Below are positions 18,901 to 27,032 of a stretch of DNA of 29,506 nucleotides, piece by piece. Source of the DNA: Saccoglossus kowalevskii. Lineage: Eukaryota > Hemichordata > Enteropneusta > Harrimaniidae. The stretch lies in assembly GCF_000003605.2 (NCBI RefSeq), contig NW_003158724.1:616734-646239 (forward strand), read 5' to 3'. Both the position numbers and the translations under genes were made by a program. Under the pieces are notes generated by a model. It was not told the origin of the DNA. It saw only the letters and a program-made list of their open reading frames with translations, and searched no databases. The number at the start of each line of letters is the position of its first letter. The stretch's first letter is position 1.

Positions 18901-21900
18901 TCGTCATGGCCTATAGCCTGGATTAGTATACCATAGACTCAATGAAGAGACCAGATACAACAAGTTTCATTCTATAATGGATGCAACTTTTGGGGATTCT
19001 TGGATAAGGTTTACAGGTGCTTGAATTTCATGATATTAAAAAGAAGCATTTCATTGTGCAGTGTCCATCTGTGAATGTCTGAAAACACAGACAGTAACAA
19101 GTGATTTGTGTTACACTGCTTTACATGCATGATACATGACAAGGTAGATGAATAACTTGACTGCTTGATCACGTTAACACTTTCTAAGTGTATGTCTTCC
19201 GCACTTTATTTCACATGAACACTTTTTAGTATAATTGAGGACTTACTTGCCTCGTTTAGTAAAATTTCAACACAACAAATTTGCAACCACCAGACATACA
19301 GGATATGTGATCCCCGTCAAGGTCATGCATAAATTAAGAACTACCTGTATAAATTCTTACCGGCTGTTCCATCTAAGGCTGGTCTAGCTCCAGGCAGTGT
19401 GAGTAAACCACCATCTTTAAGATGTGTAGCTGATATTTGTGCTGCTAATGTGGAGGACCATACACTCTGTTTCCACATCATGTCACAATTCTTCACGAAA
19501 TCTAGAAATAAACAAAGTATGCTGTTGTTGTCTAGTAAAAGAAAATGTAAGGAGCTGATCCCCTGATTTACAAATATTTGCTGCATGATCTGCATAACAT
19601 TTATTTTTTCTGTGTAATTATAAGTGATTGCTAATGTAAATTCTTGTCATCAGGTGAGTCAGATAATCTTGACAAATCCCAAGATAGGGTTTTCCCTACC
19701 AGGGTGTGGAGTTTTTGATAATTCTAAGTTAAAATGGAGCATTCTATGGCTTCCTTGGGGCCAAAATTACTATCAGACAGTTCACAGTTAAAGACTGTGG
19801 CCACATGTGATCCCTGGTTAATCAAAATTTTATGGTTGCCGGAGGATCTGCTCCCCAGGGTAAGGGGGCACATGGCCATGGCATGAGGGCGCTGCGCCCC
19901 TGTTCCCTTGTTTAAAAAAATCCCTGGTATGTATAGTTACATTGTACCTTTACTTGCAGCATTGCCACCAGCCCATCCACCAGCAACACACAGGACTGCA
20001 TCTAATTTCTCTCCTTTCAATGTATCTTCCACACTGCTGGTAAGTTGTTTCTCTTGCTCTGTCCAGTTATCAAGGTTTGTCAGTATAATGTTAGCATGGG
20101 CATCTTCATTTGGGAATAAATCTACAGATGCCACCCACTGTGTGAAATTAAACAATGCATATACATTAATTAAATTTGAAAGCATAAATTGGAAACTGCA
20201 AATTTTACAACCTTGAAAGAAAAACACTTTATTCTCAATTCAACACATTTTCACCAACAAATTAAAAATTGTTTATCTCTTCAAAATCAAAGCATTTCAA
20301 ACATTTCCTAAAATTAATGCATAAAATTTAAAACACACGCAAGTGACTTTTTAGTCTCTGTTCAGGCATAGCCTGAAAGGAGACTATTAATTCTTATTTC
20401 TGGATTCCTTCTGTCCACTTCCCTTTATGTCTCTAACATTTTCTCAGAAATTCTGCAGCAGATATCAATGAAACTTGGCAGGTTGAACAAGTCTCCGTTG
20501 AGTACGCACATAATTTTTTTTCCCACATCTGAAAATCCTATGTGGGTCTTTTTCAAGATTTTCATCCAAAATTACCTCTCCCTACTGCACTGACGAGCAA
20601 CTGAGCATGCTCAGAATAAATTGATTCGGTTAGATTGAGATTGAGATTCATGAATTATTGATTTCGAATTCACAAGTTTTACCAAAATGTATTTGATAAA
20701 CATGATAATACTTGCTGTGTAATTATATACACACAACAACAAAATAAACAGTATTAGCATTCATCATGGTGACACCTATTTTCCACTATTCATTTCAGTT
20801 CTTCGTGGATGCTTTCCGCAGGCAATCTATTAAACTATAGATTTTAGGATTAATTAGGCAGTATTCTGGCATAAATTTTTTATGTGAAAATTTGAAAAAA
20901 AATTGAATCTATAATACAAGAATTGCCTATGCACACTACTTTAAATTGTACAGGCAAGAACTACAAATAAAACTAATTTATTCCTGACCATTAGGATATT
21001 GCCATGACAACAGTATGACAATGCCATATATTGTATTTTTTCTATTATAAGTCAGCCAAACATCGTGTTTATTGCATGCTGAATCAGTTGCTCTTGTTTA
21101 GGATGGATTAATTGTCTTTTTCTCTTTTTTTTGAAGTTTTGTTGTTGATCGTTAATGAACATTATTATTATTATATGACTTACCGGATTCGGCTGATACC
21201 CCACCCATCCTAAACTCCGCCCATGAGCAATGTTTTGGTCCACACATTGCCTGACTGAACCAACAAACATTTTTACAGACCCCAATTTTCCCGTCCGACA
21301 TCTTGCATCGAGCGCGCTATTTCAAATATGATGCTAAAAATAATTCACTGTGAAGTCGAAAAGCATAAAACTCCAATGCTGTATACAAATTGTTGTTGCG
21401 TATTATGATTCGTTAATACATTTCACTTGCGTTTATTACACTTGAATAAAGTCTACGCTTAAAAAGAATGCTATTTACGAAGTTTAAAATAGCCAAGCCT
21501 TTCTGATTCGAGCCTCTTGGTTGGTATCAGTAATGTTTAATCTTTGTCTGTATCGTATTCCAGACAGACTTGCTTGCAGTCTGTTGCAATTCCGATGAAA
21601 AATTCTTGAAAAATAAATATAAATTGCGTTATTGCCATCAGTGTAAGCCCCCCTCACATTACCAGCCAGATTCGGGATTGTAATGATTGACACGTGTAAT
21701 ATGTTTCAAACAATCAGAAGACAGACTAATTAACATATCAACTAAGACCATGGAAACCATACACACTTTCTTAGATAACTTAGATCCCGAAAACTTGCGT
21801 TCTCGGAGAAATGATAGTTGTTTTACTCAATTTTGTTGGCGTCAACAACATGGTAACATAGTGCGAGACAAGTAAACACGGGTACGTGCAATGTCCGGTT

Positions 21901-24900
21901 TATTGTTATGATCCGTGGCTCGGCTGCTCCACCCACCGTATGACGTGTATGCAAATTTACAAGCCCGAATCTGGCCGGTAATGTGAGGGCGCTTACACTG
22001 ATGGCAAGTCTGTTGGGATTTCGCGGTCAAATGACTTTCGCGTTCACCCCTCGTTTACACAATTTATATTTATTTTTCAAGAATGTTTCATCAGAATCGC
22101 TACAGACTGCAGGCAAGTCTACATTCCAGACAAAAAGTTCAAGATCGGTAAACAAGAAATGGACGAACTAAAATGTCTCGTGTGTTTCACATGCAACATG
22201 ATTATTAAAAAAACAGCGGTCATGTACGTTCTATAAATCTAACCTTGCACACATAATCTTGTATTGACGTGTTTTTGTCCAAAAAAGACGTTCCCTTTCA
22301 GTTAACCCCCAGTTAATTCTTTGCGTTCATGGTATTTGTGAGAGTTGAAAGATTTTCTGAACAAATAACAAGTAACTATATTGAGGTTATTAGAGAGTTC
22401 AGTCGAAATAGACGTGAATAATGCGATCGAGGTGTGCTTCCTGGAGTTTATTATATTATAGTAAAATTTAACTTGACACATGGTATGGTTTATATTACAT
22501 ATTCACTTCATTTCGAATAAAATAACTCACCATTGGAACACCGATGAATTAAGTATTTTAAATAATTTTCTTGACTTTCCGTTGATACCTGACTACTATC
22601 CTTTTTAATGATTTAAATGCGCCCATGTTTATGTTTGCGTAATAATTACGAATGCAATATTGAAATATTCACAGACCCAATACCCCGGGTCGGTGCCCTA
22701 ACAATAGTAAAAAATAACTTGAGTTTGCGTAATTATCATGAAAGCAATACATTACAAAGTTGAAATATTCAGAGCCGGTACAATATTGTAAGCAAATTTG
22801 CGTAATTAGAAAAGCAGTACACTAAGTAAACAACGTTGATATATTCAAAGCCAGTACAGATTTGCATACAAGTTGCGTACTAGTAATTACTGTACCGTTG
22901 GATATAATAACAATTCTACTAGATCGACGCGCGGAGCACGAAAGAAAAAGGTTGCTACGGTAACGCACCAGTTCAGTGCATGACTTGGGGTCAAATTTCG
23001 GCCAACACACACTTGGTGTCGGCATCGCCGCGCAGCAAGTTTCGCAAAGAAGTACTTGAAGTTCAATTGCGTCCTACAATGATGTCGCTGATCACTCAGT
23101 TGTCGCAGCGTGTGTTGTGTCATGTCCATGATGCACCCCGTTTCGACTTTGACTTGCTTATCCTTCTTAGTGCATGTTCTTGTTCACGTAAAATTCGACC
23201 TCTCATCAATGTATTAAAACACTTTGAATTTATACTTTGCATGATTATATTTGGTCAACGCGAAACATTATTTTTTCTAGACCATTTTTATCAGCGCAGG
23301 GTTATTTTTTCCAGACAAGATGGGCTTCCTAATATCAGCCATAACATCGCCCAGGCGATCTTTTGGTCCACATTTTTCTAAAATAAAATCGAATTCTCCA
23401 CAAGATCGCCCAGGGCGGGGTATCAGTCGAATCCGGTAATTTGACAATAGGCACACCTCTTATTTACATAAGTATGTGCACTATTAATAGAACAAATATG
23501 GTGAATTAAATTATTAAAATTATTAAACAAGCAGCCAGTCGGCTGAGATACATGTAGCTCCGCTGTTAGCAATGCACATTTCAATTAAAGAACAGAAGAT
23601 ATCATTAGAAAATGAACAATATGTATAGTATCAAAGCAATGGGACTTGCTGTTTTCAACAAGAATTCAAAAATATCACTTTTCACCAAAAATGACAAAAA
23701 CAATAATCAAAATTAGATAATTGAAGATATCACCACGAAATTAACAAATCTGAAAGAGGTCCACATGTAGTACCTATATATGTAATATCAAAGCAATTGG
23801 ACTTGAGGTTTTTAACAAGAAGTCGAAAATATCACTTTTTACCAAAAATGACAAAAATATTCACCAAAATTAGAGAATTGAAGATATCATCATGAAATGA
23901 ACAAATCTGAGAGAGCACTACCCAAGGTACATATACATATATAAGTATCAAAGCATTCAGGCTTGTAGTTTTCAAGAAGAAGTCGAAAAAGTAAAACATT
24001 GACACGGATGCCGGACGCCGACGAACGCCGACGACGGACAATCACTCATATGATAAGCTTCGCAGGACAAAGTCAACAGCGGAGCTAAAAAAGGTTATAC
24101 ATAGACTTTCATAATACATTGCCATGACATCATATTTACATATTATTCACATTGCATAATCTTTCAATAAATTTGAAATGATTAAATCAGAATCTCCAAG
24201 AGAACACAAAATAATTGTGATGTCATAGTATGGATGCCTTTACCAAATCTGTTATTTAAATTGGCTTGTGTTCTGGTCAAATTGAAAACCAAAGAAATAA
24301 TATCAACAGGTTGTAAAAAGTGTTCTTTTTATCTACAAGTGCGATTATGAACTCTGCCGAGGGGAGAATATAATAACAAAAATATTCTGCCCAAGTGAGT
24401 CCAGGAGGAAACAAAAATATAGAGGAATGTCACCCAAGAAAAAAAAAGCTTGCTTAGAAAATATATTTTGCACAAATTCTGCATATCTGCCATAATTTTA
24501 ATCAAAATTGTAAATGCCTACTTCAGAACAAAATTACGGCAGAAAACACTGAAACACTGTCCACACCTTATGAACATAAAAAAATCAGTTGGAAAGTTTA
24601 AAAAGAAATAGTATTAAAACCTATTTTACTGCTAACAAATCACACCAATATTGTTGTTAGCTGTGCATTTGGTATGACCTCTGGCATTTTAAAGAAGGGT
24701 CTATGCTTAATGCAGTTTACTGTGAAATTAACATGAATAAACCATTCTACATGAGGGGTGTCACTGTTCAGAGATCATAATGAAAAATAAACCTTCCAGT
24801 TGATCATATCAGAAAAAATACAAAATTAAATAAACATTTACTACATGCCATTTTTGGTGCATGAATCAGAAAATCACACCACCTGCATCGCTATTAACAT

Positions 24901-26108
24901 CCCATTTGTAGAAAAGATTTTGAACTTCTATCACAATCAAGCAATATACCTGGGACTGTGATTACACTACACTTATACTTGTATCTTTGTGAAGAGCTTC
25001 ACAATTCAAGTGTGCTATATTCATTTGGCAATGATTACTCTTACTGCACATAAAGTGGTCACCATGGCAACTCAGTTCCGGAACTGTTTTACTGTATGAA
25101 AAGAATAAATCAAAGAACGAGAGGCGATGTGAAATACCTTTGTTGCCCACTAAAACACAGTAGAATAATGATGAATTTTGCGTAACAGGATCATTTCTCA
25201 GAGTTGTTTTAATGGTTATTCATGGAACAGGAAGCAGAACCCATAGGGCAACTCAATCAAAGTGAAATCATACACAATAATGCAAGTGAATTTAACAGTT
25301 TAACATGTCTTGGCATTAAGATTAGAATAAAGGGATAGATATTTATACTGTATATCATGACACATTTCTATAAATTGACCTGAATATTAAAATGTCTAGT
25401 TATGCAATTGTGTTTCCCCATCCCGTTCCGATTTTATGTCTTATAGTTTAAATGTTGTAGTATTTAATTTACAAATATTAGACTGTAATAAAATAAAATT
25501 AATTGCTTTGACAAAAGAATAAATCTAGTATTGACTTACTGATACTGAATGCATGAATGGTAAAGGGCAAGCTGGAAAATATATTGTTCGCGCTGCGCGA
25601 CGACCACCGCCATTTAACACTGTGTGTACACGATGGCAGTCACAATTCAACAACCCCCTCCCCCACCCAGAGTAATAACAGGCGATTACCAGACTTGGTC
25701 ACTAGTGGAGTCATTCTGTTCCAACTGGAGTTGTTGCAGATGTCGCCTGTTTGAGTTGTAACGACTTAGGTACTTCTATAAACAACCTTATTTTTGGACA
25801 CTCACAAACAACACGTGACGTTGGGTCAAATGTGGGCGTGTCCATGACACGTGCTGACATCAACAAATGCTATTAATCTAGGGACCGGGTTGCATTTTAT
25901 TTTAGGAGCGGGTGCATCCGCACAGGTCACGATTTCCTTGTTTTTAGTGTTATAAATAACCTGTTTTGTCACTAGTATAACATATTTCAAGTGCGTACTC
26001 ATTTATAAATACACTTACCCAGTCCTTGTTCTTGAAAAAGTTAACAATTGTTGACCCGAGCGCTCCTTTCCCACCATACACCAACACACGAGGACTACCG
26101 GACGCCAT
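15896..26108 (-). CDS. QDPR: Quinoid dihydropteridine reductase, complete, six coding exons
   Basis: The exons, in transcript order, are 26019-26108, 19948-20137, 19361-19501, 17607-17715, 16541-16624 and 15896-15998. They join to 238 codons plus TGA with agreeing phases and GT-AG introns. The protein is a short-chain dehydrogenase that uses NADH to reduce quinonoid dihydrobiopterin back to tetrahydrobiopterin, the cofactor of phenylalanine, tyrosine and tryptophan hydroxylases. It acts in the cytosol as a dimer. The N terminus holds the nucleotide-binding Tyr-Gly-Gly-Lys-Gly-Ala-Leu-Gly (about 11-18). Val-Ala-Gly-Gly-Trp-Ala-Gly-Gly-Asn and Asp-Thr-Pro-Met-Asn-Arg-Lys are family signatures, and the catalytic Tyr145-x-x-x-Lys149 is present. 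Human QDPR has 244 residues, so the length is normal. The ATG at 26108 was chosen because it aligns with the human start. An in-frame ATG at 26210 would add 34 residues unlike the family. The gene converges on ADGRA. Confidence 0.96.
15999..16540. other. QDPR intron 5
   Basis: This 542-bp intron holds the CTCF-like motif at 16052-16067, a repeat copy at about 16325-16470 shared with an ADGRA intron, and the phrase tggcggatctagg followed by a G-run at 16473-16498. From memory that phrase is common in dispersed repeats of marine invertebrates. Confidence 0.6.
16052..16067 (-). promoter_or_regulatory. CTCF-like motif, - orientation
   Basis: The - strand reads CCACTAGATGGCGCTA, a full match to the CTCF core consensus CCASYAGRKGGCRS. 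It lies in QDPR intron 5, 54 bp before the last exon. Together with 13066-13081 it makes a convergent pair about 3 kb apart. Confidence 0.45.
16541..16624 (-). CDS. QDPR: QDPR exon 5
   Basis: The acceptor ends in ATAG above 16624 and the donor GTAAGT lies below 16541. The exon completes the Pro codon and leaves in phase 2. It encodes [10 protein letters not shown] and Ala-Asp-Phe-Ser-x-Trp-Thr, nearly identical to human QDPR. It is 84 bp and too short for ordinary ORF detection. Confidence 0.95.
16625..17606. other. QDPR intron 4, with G-run and repeat fragment
   Basis: This 982-bp intron has a run of 17 consecutive G (17125-17141). It also has, at about 17305-17440, a degraded copy of the tandem unit found inside the TIR element at 23555-24087, with shared phrases such as gaattgaag and atgaaatgaacaa. 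Nothing else is recognised. Confidence 0.6.
17607..17715 (-). CDS. QDPR: QDPR exon 4: catalytic Tyr-x3-Lys
   Basis: The acceptor is TTGTAG above 17715 and the donor is GTAAGT below 17607. The exon completes Gly141, then encodes Met-Ile-Gly-Tyr145-Gly-Met-Ala-Lys149, the active-site motif of the short-chain dehydrogenase family, followed by Ala-Val-His-Gln-Leu as in human. It leaves in phase 2 inside a Pro codon. Confidence 0.96.
17716..19360. other. QDPR intron 3, nothing recognised
   Basis: This 1,645-bp AT-rich intron has no clear repeat, RNA gene or coding stretch. The open frame on the - strand at 18434-18652 has no resemblance to a known family. Confidence 0.5.
19361..19501 (-). CDS. 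QDPR: QDPR exon 3
   Basis: The acceptor is TTTCTAG above 19501 and the donor is GTAAGA below 19361. Both boundaries are phase 1. It encodes [10 protein letters not shown] and Gly-Gly-Leu-Leu-Thr-Leu-x-Gly-Ala, both diagnostic of QDPR. The open frame continues upstream into intron 2 without meaning. Confidence 0.95.
19697..19929. mobile_element. Possible short inverted-repeat element in QDPR intron 2
   Basis: The 8-bp ends TACCAGGG (19697-19704) and CCCTGGTA (19922-19929) are exact inverted copies, 233 bp apart. Inside are a GGGCGCTGCGCCC palindrome (about 19887-19899) and other locally GC-rich blocks unlike the flanks. This looks like a MITE-type insertion, but 8-bp ends in the same sequence context can arise by chance. 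Confidence 0.35.
19948..20137 (-). CDS. QDPR: QDPR exon 2
   Basis: The acceptor is CACACAG above 20137 and the donor is GTACAA below 19948. The exon enters in phase 0 and leaves in phase 1. It starts Trp-Val-Ala-Ser-Val-Asp, directly after the Trp that ends exon 1 (human: Asn-Trp-Trp-Val-Ala-Ser-Val-Asp). It also holds [11 protein letters not shown], a conserved loop of the cofactor site. Confidence 0.96.
20352..20620. repeat. Dispersed-repeat-like block with 5' hairpin
   Basis: The block opens with an imperfect palindrome at 20352-20386 (TAGTCTC ... TTCAGGC-AT-GCCTGAA ... GAGACTA). It continues with phrases such as tttctcagaaattctgcag and caatgaaacttgg. From memory these recur in dispersed repeats of marine invertebrates, and a similar phrase follows the GTCT tract near 670. 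Only one clear copy is in the window, so its limits are uncertain. Confidence 0.4.
21566..22120. repeat. Long imperfect inverted repeat
   Basis: The arms are about 21566-21682 and 21957-22120. Paired segments include agacttgcttgcagtctg with its partner near 22100-22120, aaaaataaatataaattg with its partner near 22060-22078, and gccatcagtgtaagc through ccagattcggg (21634-21676) with its partner near 21964-22006. The right arm has an extra segment of about 45 bp (about 22010-22055). The spacer is about 275 bp and includes a short + frame from an ATG at 21750 that I do not recognise. It could be a foldback or nested element. Confidence 0.8.
22633..22890. repeat. Degenerate tandem repeat, about 75-90 bp period
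   Basis: Units start at 22633, 22723, 22797 and 22872 (last one partial). Each opens with (g)tttgcgta-att and carries a ...attgaaatattca-aagcc-gtac... phrase about 45 bp later. Identity between units is only moderate. It lies inside the candidate element 21181-23438, towards its right end. Confidence 0.7.
22951..22964. promoter_or_regulatory. RFX X-box-like motif in a CpG-rich patch
   Basis: GTTGCTACGGTAAC is an imperfect palindrome of X-box form, but with AC rather than AT in the middle. It lies in the CpG-rich stretch 22920-23160 of QDPR intron 1. It is a motif match only. Confidence 0.25.
23555..24087. mobile_element. 533-bp element with 13-bp inverted ends
   Basis: The left end TAGCTCCGCTGTT (23555-23567) is a perfect inverted copy of 24075-24087. 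The terminal TA could be a TA target duplication or part of the ends; no longer duplication is visible. Inside are three copies of a tandem unit starting gaagatatca (23595, 23723, 23880), then a CpG-rich end (gccggacgccgacg, near 24010). No coding capacity is seen, so it would be a non-autonomous MITE-type element. Confidence 0.7.
23595..23995. repeat. Internal tandem repeat of the TIR element, three units
   Basis: Units start at 23595, 23723 and 23880, with periods of 128 and 157 bp; the first unit lacks about 30 bp present in the second. Shared phrases are gaagatatca, atcaaagca, acttg-ggttttcaac and aaaatatcactttt-accaaaaatgac. A degraded copy also lies at about 17305-17440. Confidence 0.85.
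25058..25071. promoter_or_regulatory. RFX X-box-like motif
   Basis: GTCACCATGGCAAC is a strong fit to the RFX X-box (GTNNCC-AT-GGNAAC). It lies in QDPR intron 1, about 1 kb inside from exon 1. No function is shown. Confidence 0.35.
26019..26108 (-). CDS. QDPR: QDPR exon 1, with start codon
   Basis: The ATG is at 26108-26106 and the donor GTAAGTG lies below 26019. The exon encodes exactly 30 residues and ends in phase 0 after Asp-Trp. It contains [13 protein letters not shown], the dinucleotide-binding turn of QDPR. The DNA around it (26040-26180) is richer in CpG than its surroundings, which fits a promoter-proximal exon. Confidence 0.95.
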
Positions 26109-26523
26109 CTTCCCAGTGACTGTTTTGGTCTCGGACTCCCTAACTCTGTCAATGGTCTCACAAACACGGCGCTGTACTATATGCGTGGTAAGACTGGCAA
26201 TTCTTGTCAATTTATATTTGTCATTTTTATTGGGGACATTGCCATACCACGCAAGTCACAAATTCTCCATTTATTTATATACATATATCAGAGATAAATT
26301 AAATGTGATTTCATTTATTGCTATGAGCTCCCGTGTGCGAAGCACAACGTAGAGATAATGAGTTTTGTGTTTGTCCTGTCTGTGTAAATGTGTAAGCAAT
26401 ATCTTGAACACTTCTCAGCAGAATTTAATAACGTTTGGTACATTGGTACCTTGTGGTAATGCGCAGGCATAATTAGTGTTTAGGCCAAGTTAAATAGCTA
26501 ATTTGTGTATTAATGTAGGCTAA
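26109..26523. other. QDPR upstream region
   Basis: The 5' UTR and promoter of QDPR should lie here. I see no TATA box at a convincing spacing. There are no other recognisable signals, and the + open frame at 26026-26352 is antisense to QDPR exon 1 and not a gene. Confidence 0.4.
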
Positions 26524-26527
26524 GATT

Positions 26528-26855
26528 GTGAGTTATTACAGTGCACATACTCTACAAATTGAAAAGGGCAGATACACCAACCACGCCTTACAAGAAAGAA
26601 AATGCCAAATTTGCCAGAATGGAGAGATTGAGGAGGAAAAACATTTCCTCCTAACATGTTCACATTATGATGCATTAAAAAAAGACAGCCTAAACAAATT
26701 TCTTGCAACACCGACCAATCAAAACAAAGAAGAAATTAGTAAATATACTTAAAACAAAAGACAAAAAGATATTAATTAATTTAGCCAAATTTGTATACCA
26801 AGGTTTCTTAATGAGAGAAAACTTCATTAAATCTAAATTACCAGCTACCTCATAA
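26528..26855 (+). pseudogene. LINE reverse-transcriptase ORF, C-terminal remnant
   Basis: Codons 26528-26749 encode the region after the reverse transcriptase of a non-LTR retrotransposon: a Leu-x-Ile-Glu-x-Gly-Arg-Tyr phrase, then Cys-x2-Cys-x9-His-x4-Cys, then Tyr-x-x-x-x-x-x. The frame stops at 26750-26752, but a one-base shift at about 26748 restores it to the family-like ending Leu-Ala-Lys-Phe-Val-Tyr...Arg, which stops at 26853-26855. So there is a single frameshift in a 5'-truncated, inactive copy. Its class is probably CR1/L2-like, from memory. It follows QDPR in head-to-head position and probably has no part in it. Confidence 0.8.
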
Positions 26856-26991
26856 AAATGTTTTTTTGTTTGTTTTGTTTTGTTTTTTCTCTAATTTTTT
26901 TATTTTTTTTATTTTCTCATTTCAACTTTCAACATTTAATTTTATTGTATTACTAACAATGTCTCAATTAAGAATACGTTTATCAATAAAG

Positions 26992-27030
<39 letters not shown>
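26992..27030 (+). repeat. (ATT)13 microsatellite, LINE tail
   Basis: These are thirteen perfect ATT units ending the LINE copy. Their position right after the LINE 3' UTR indicates that they are its tail and not an independent tract. Confidence 0.9.

Positions 27031-27032
<2 letters not shown>

Larger units (their letters stand above)
21181..23438. mobile_element. Candidate hAT-like non-autonomous DNA transposon
   Basis: The ends 21180-21206 and 23413-23439 are inverted copies matching at 25 of 27 positions (left end TTACCGGATTCGGCTGA...). If the termini are TACCGG...CCGGTA, the flanking 8-mers are ATATGACT and ATTTGACA, identical at 6 of 8 positions, as for an old 8-bp target duplication. 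Subterminal GGCGAT/ATCGCC and TTTTGGTCCACA motifs occur near both ends. No transposase-like protein is found; the longest frame (22980-23381, +) is unrecognised. It lies wholly in QDPR intron 1. I see the repeats directly; the hAT assignment is inference. Confidence 0.5.
20138..26018. other. QDPR intron 1, repeat-crowded
   Basis: This is a 5.9-kb intron between the first and second coding exons. It contains a hairpin-headed repeat near 20352, a candidate hAT-like element (21181-23438), a TIR element (23555-24087), CpG-rich patches at about 22920-23160 and 25580-25615, and an X-box-like motif at 25058-25071. The stretch 24090-25500 is AT-rich and I recognise nothing else in it. Confidence 0.7.
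26524..27030 (+). mobile_element. 5'-truncated LINE copy with (ATT)n tail
   Basis: The element runs from about 26524, where recognisable sequence begins, through the ORF remnant, then a T-rich 3' UTR, an AATAAA at 26985-26990 and a pure (ATT)13 tail at 26992-27030. A microsatellite tail directly after the AATAAA is typical of LINEs that use simple-repeat 3' ends. The 5' end is arbitrary, as expected from truncated reverse transcription. No target duplication was identified. Confidence 0.7.

Noticed and set aside
21178-21290. Possible alternative first exon on the - strand ending at GTAAGT (21178-21183)
   Set aside because: The donor-like sequence lies in the terminal repeat that recurs at 23413-23439, so it is better explained as the end of an element. 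The peptide is unrecognised.
21948-22866. Octamer-type ATGCAAAT/ATTTGCAT matches at about 21948 and 22863, and CACGTG boxes at several places
   Set aside because: These are 6-8-bp motifs that are frequent by chance in AT-rich DNA, with no supporting context.
22633-22890. CRISPR-like regular repeats
   Set aside because: Units are long, diverged and contiguous with no unique spacers of even length, and the DNA is animal nuclear. It is a degenerate tandem repeat.
26109-26210. In-frame upstream ATG at 26210 as the QDPR start
   Set aside because: The extra 34 residues have no counterpart in the family and the ATG at 26108 aligns with the human start. A non-canonical longer form cannot be fully excluded.
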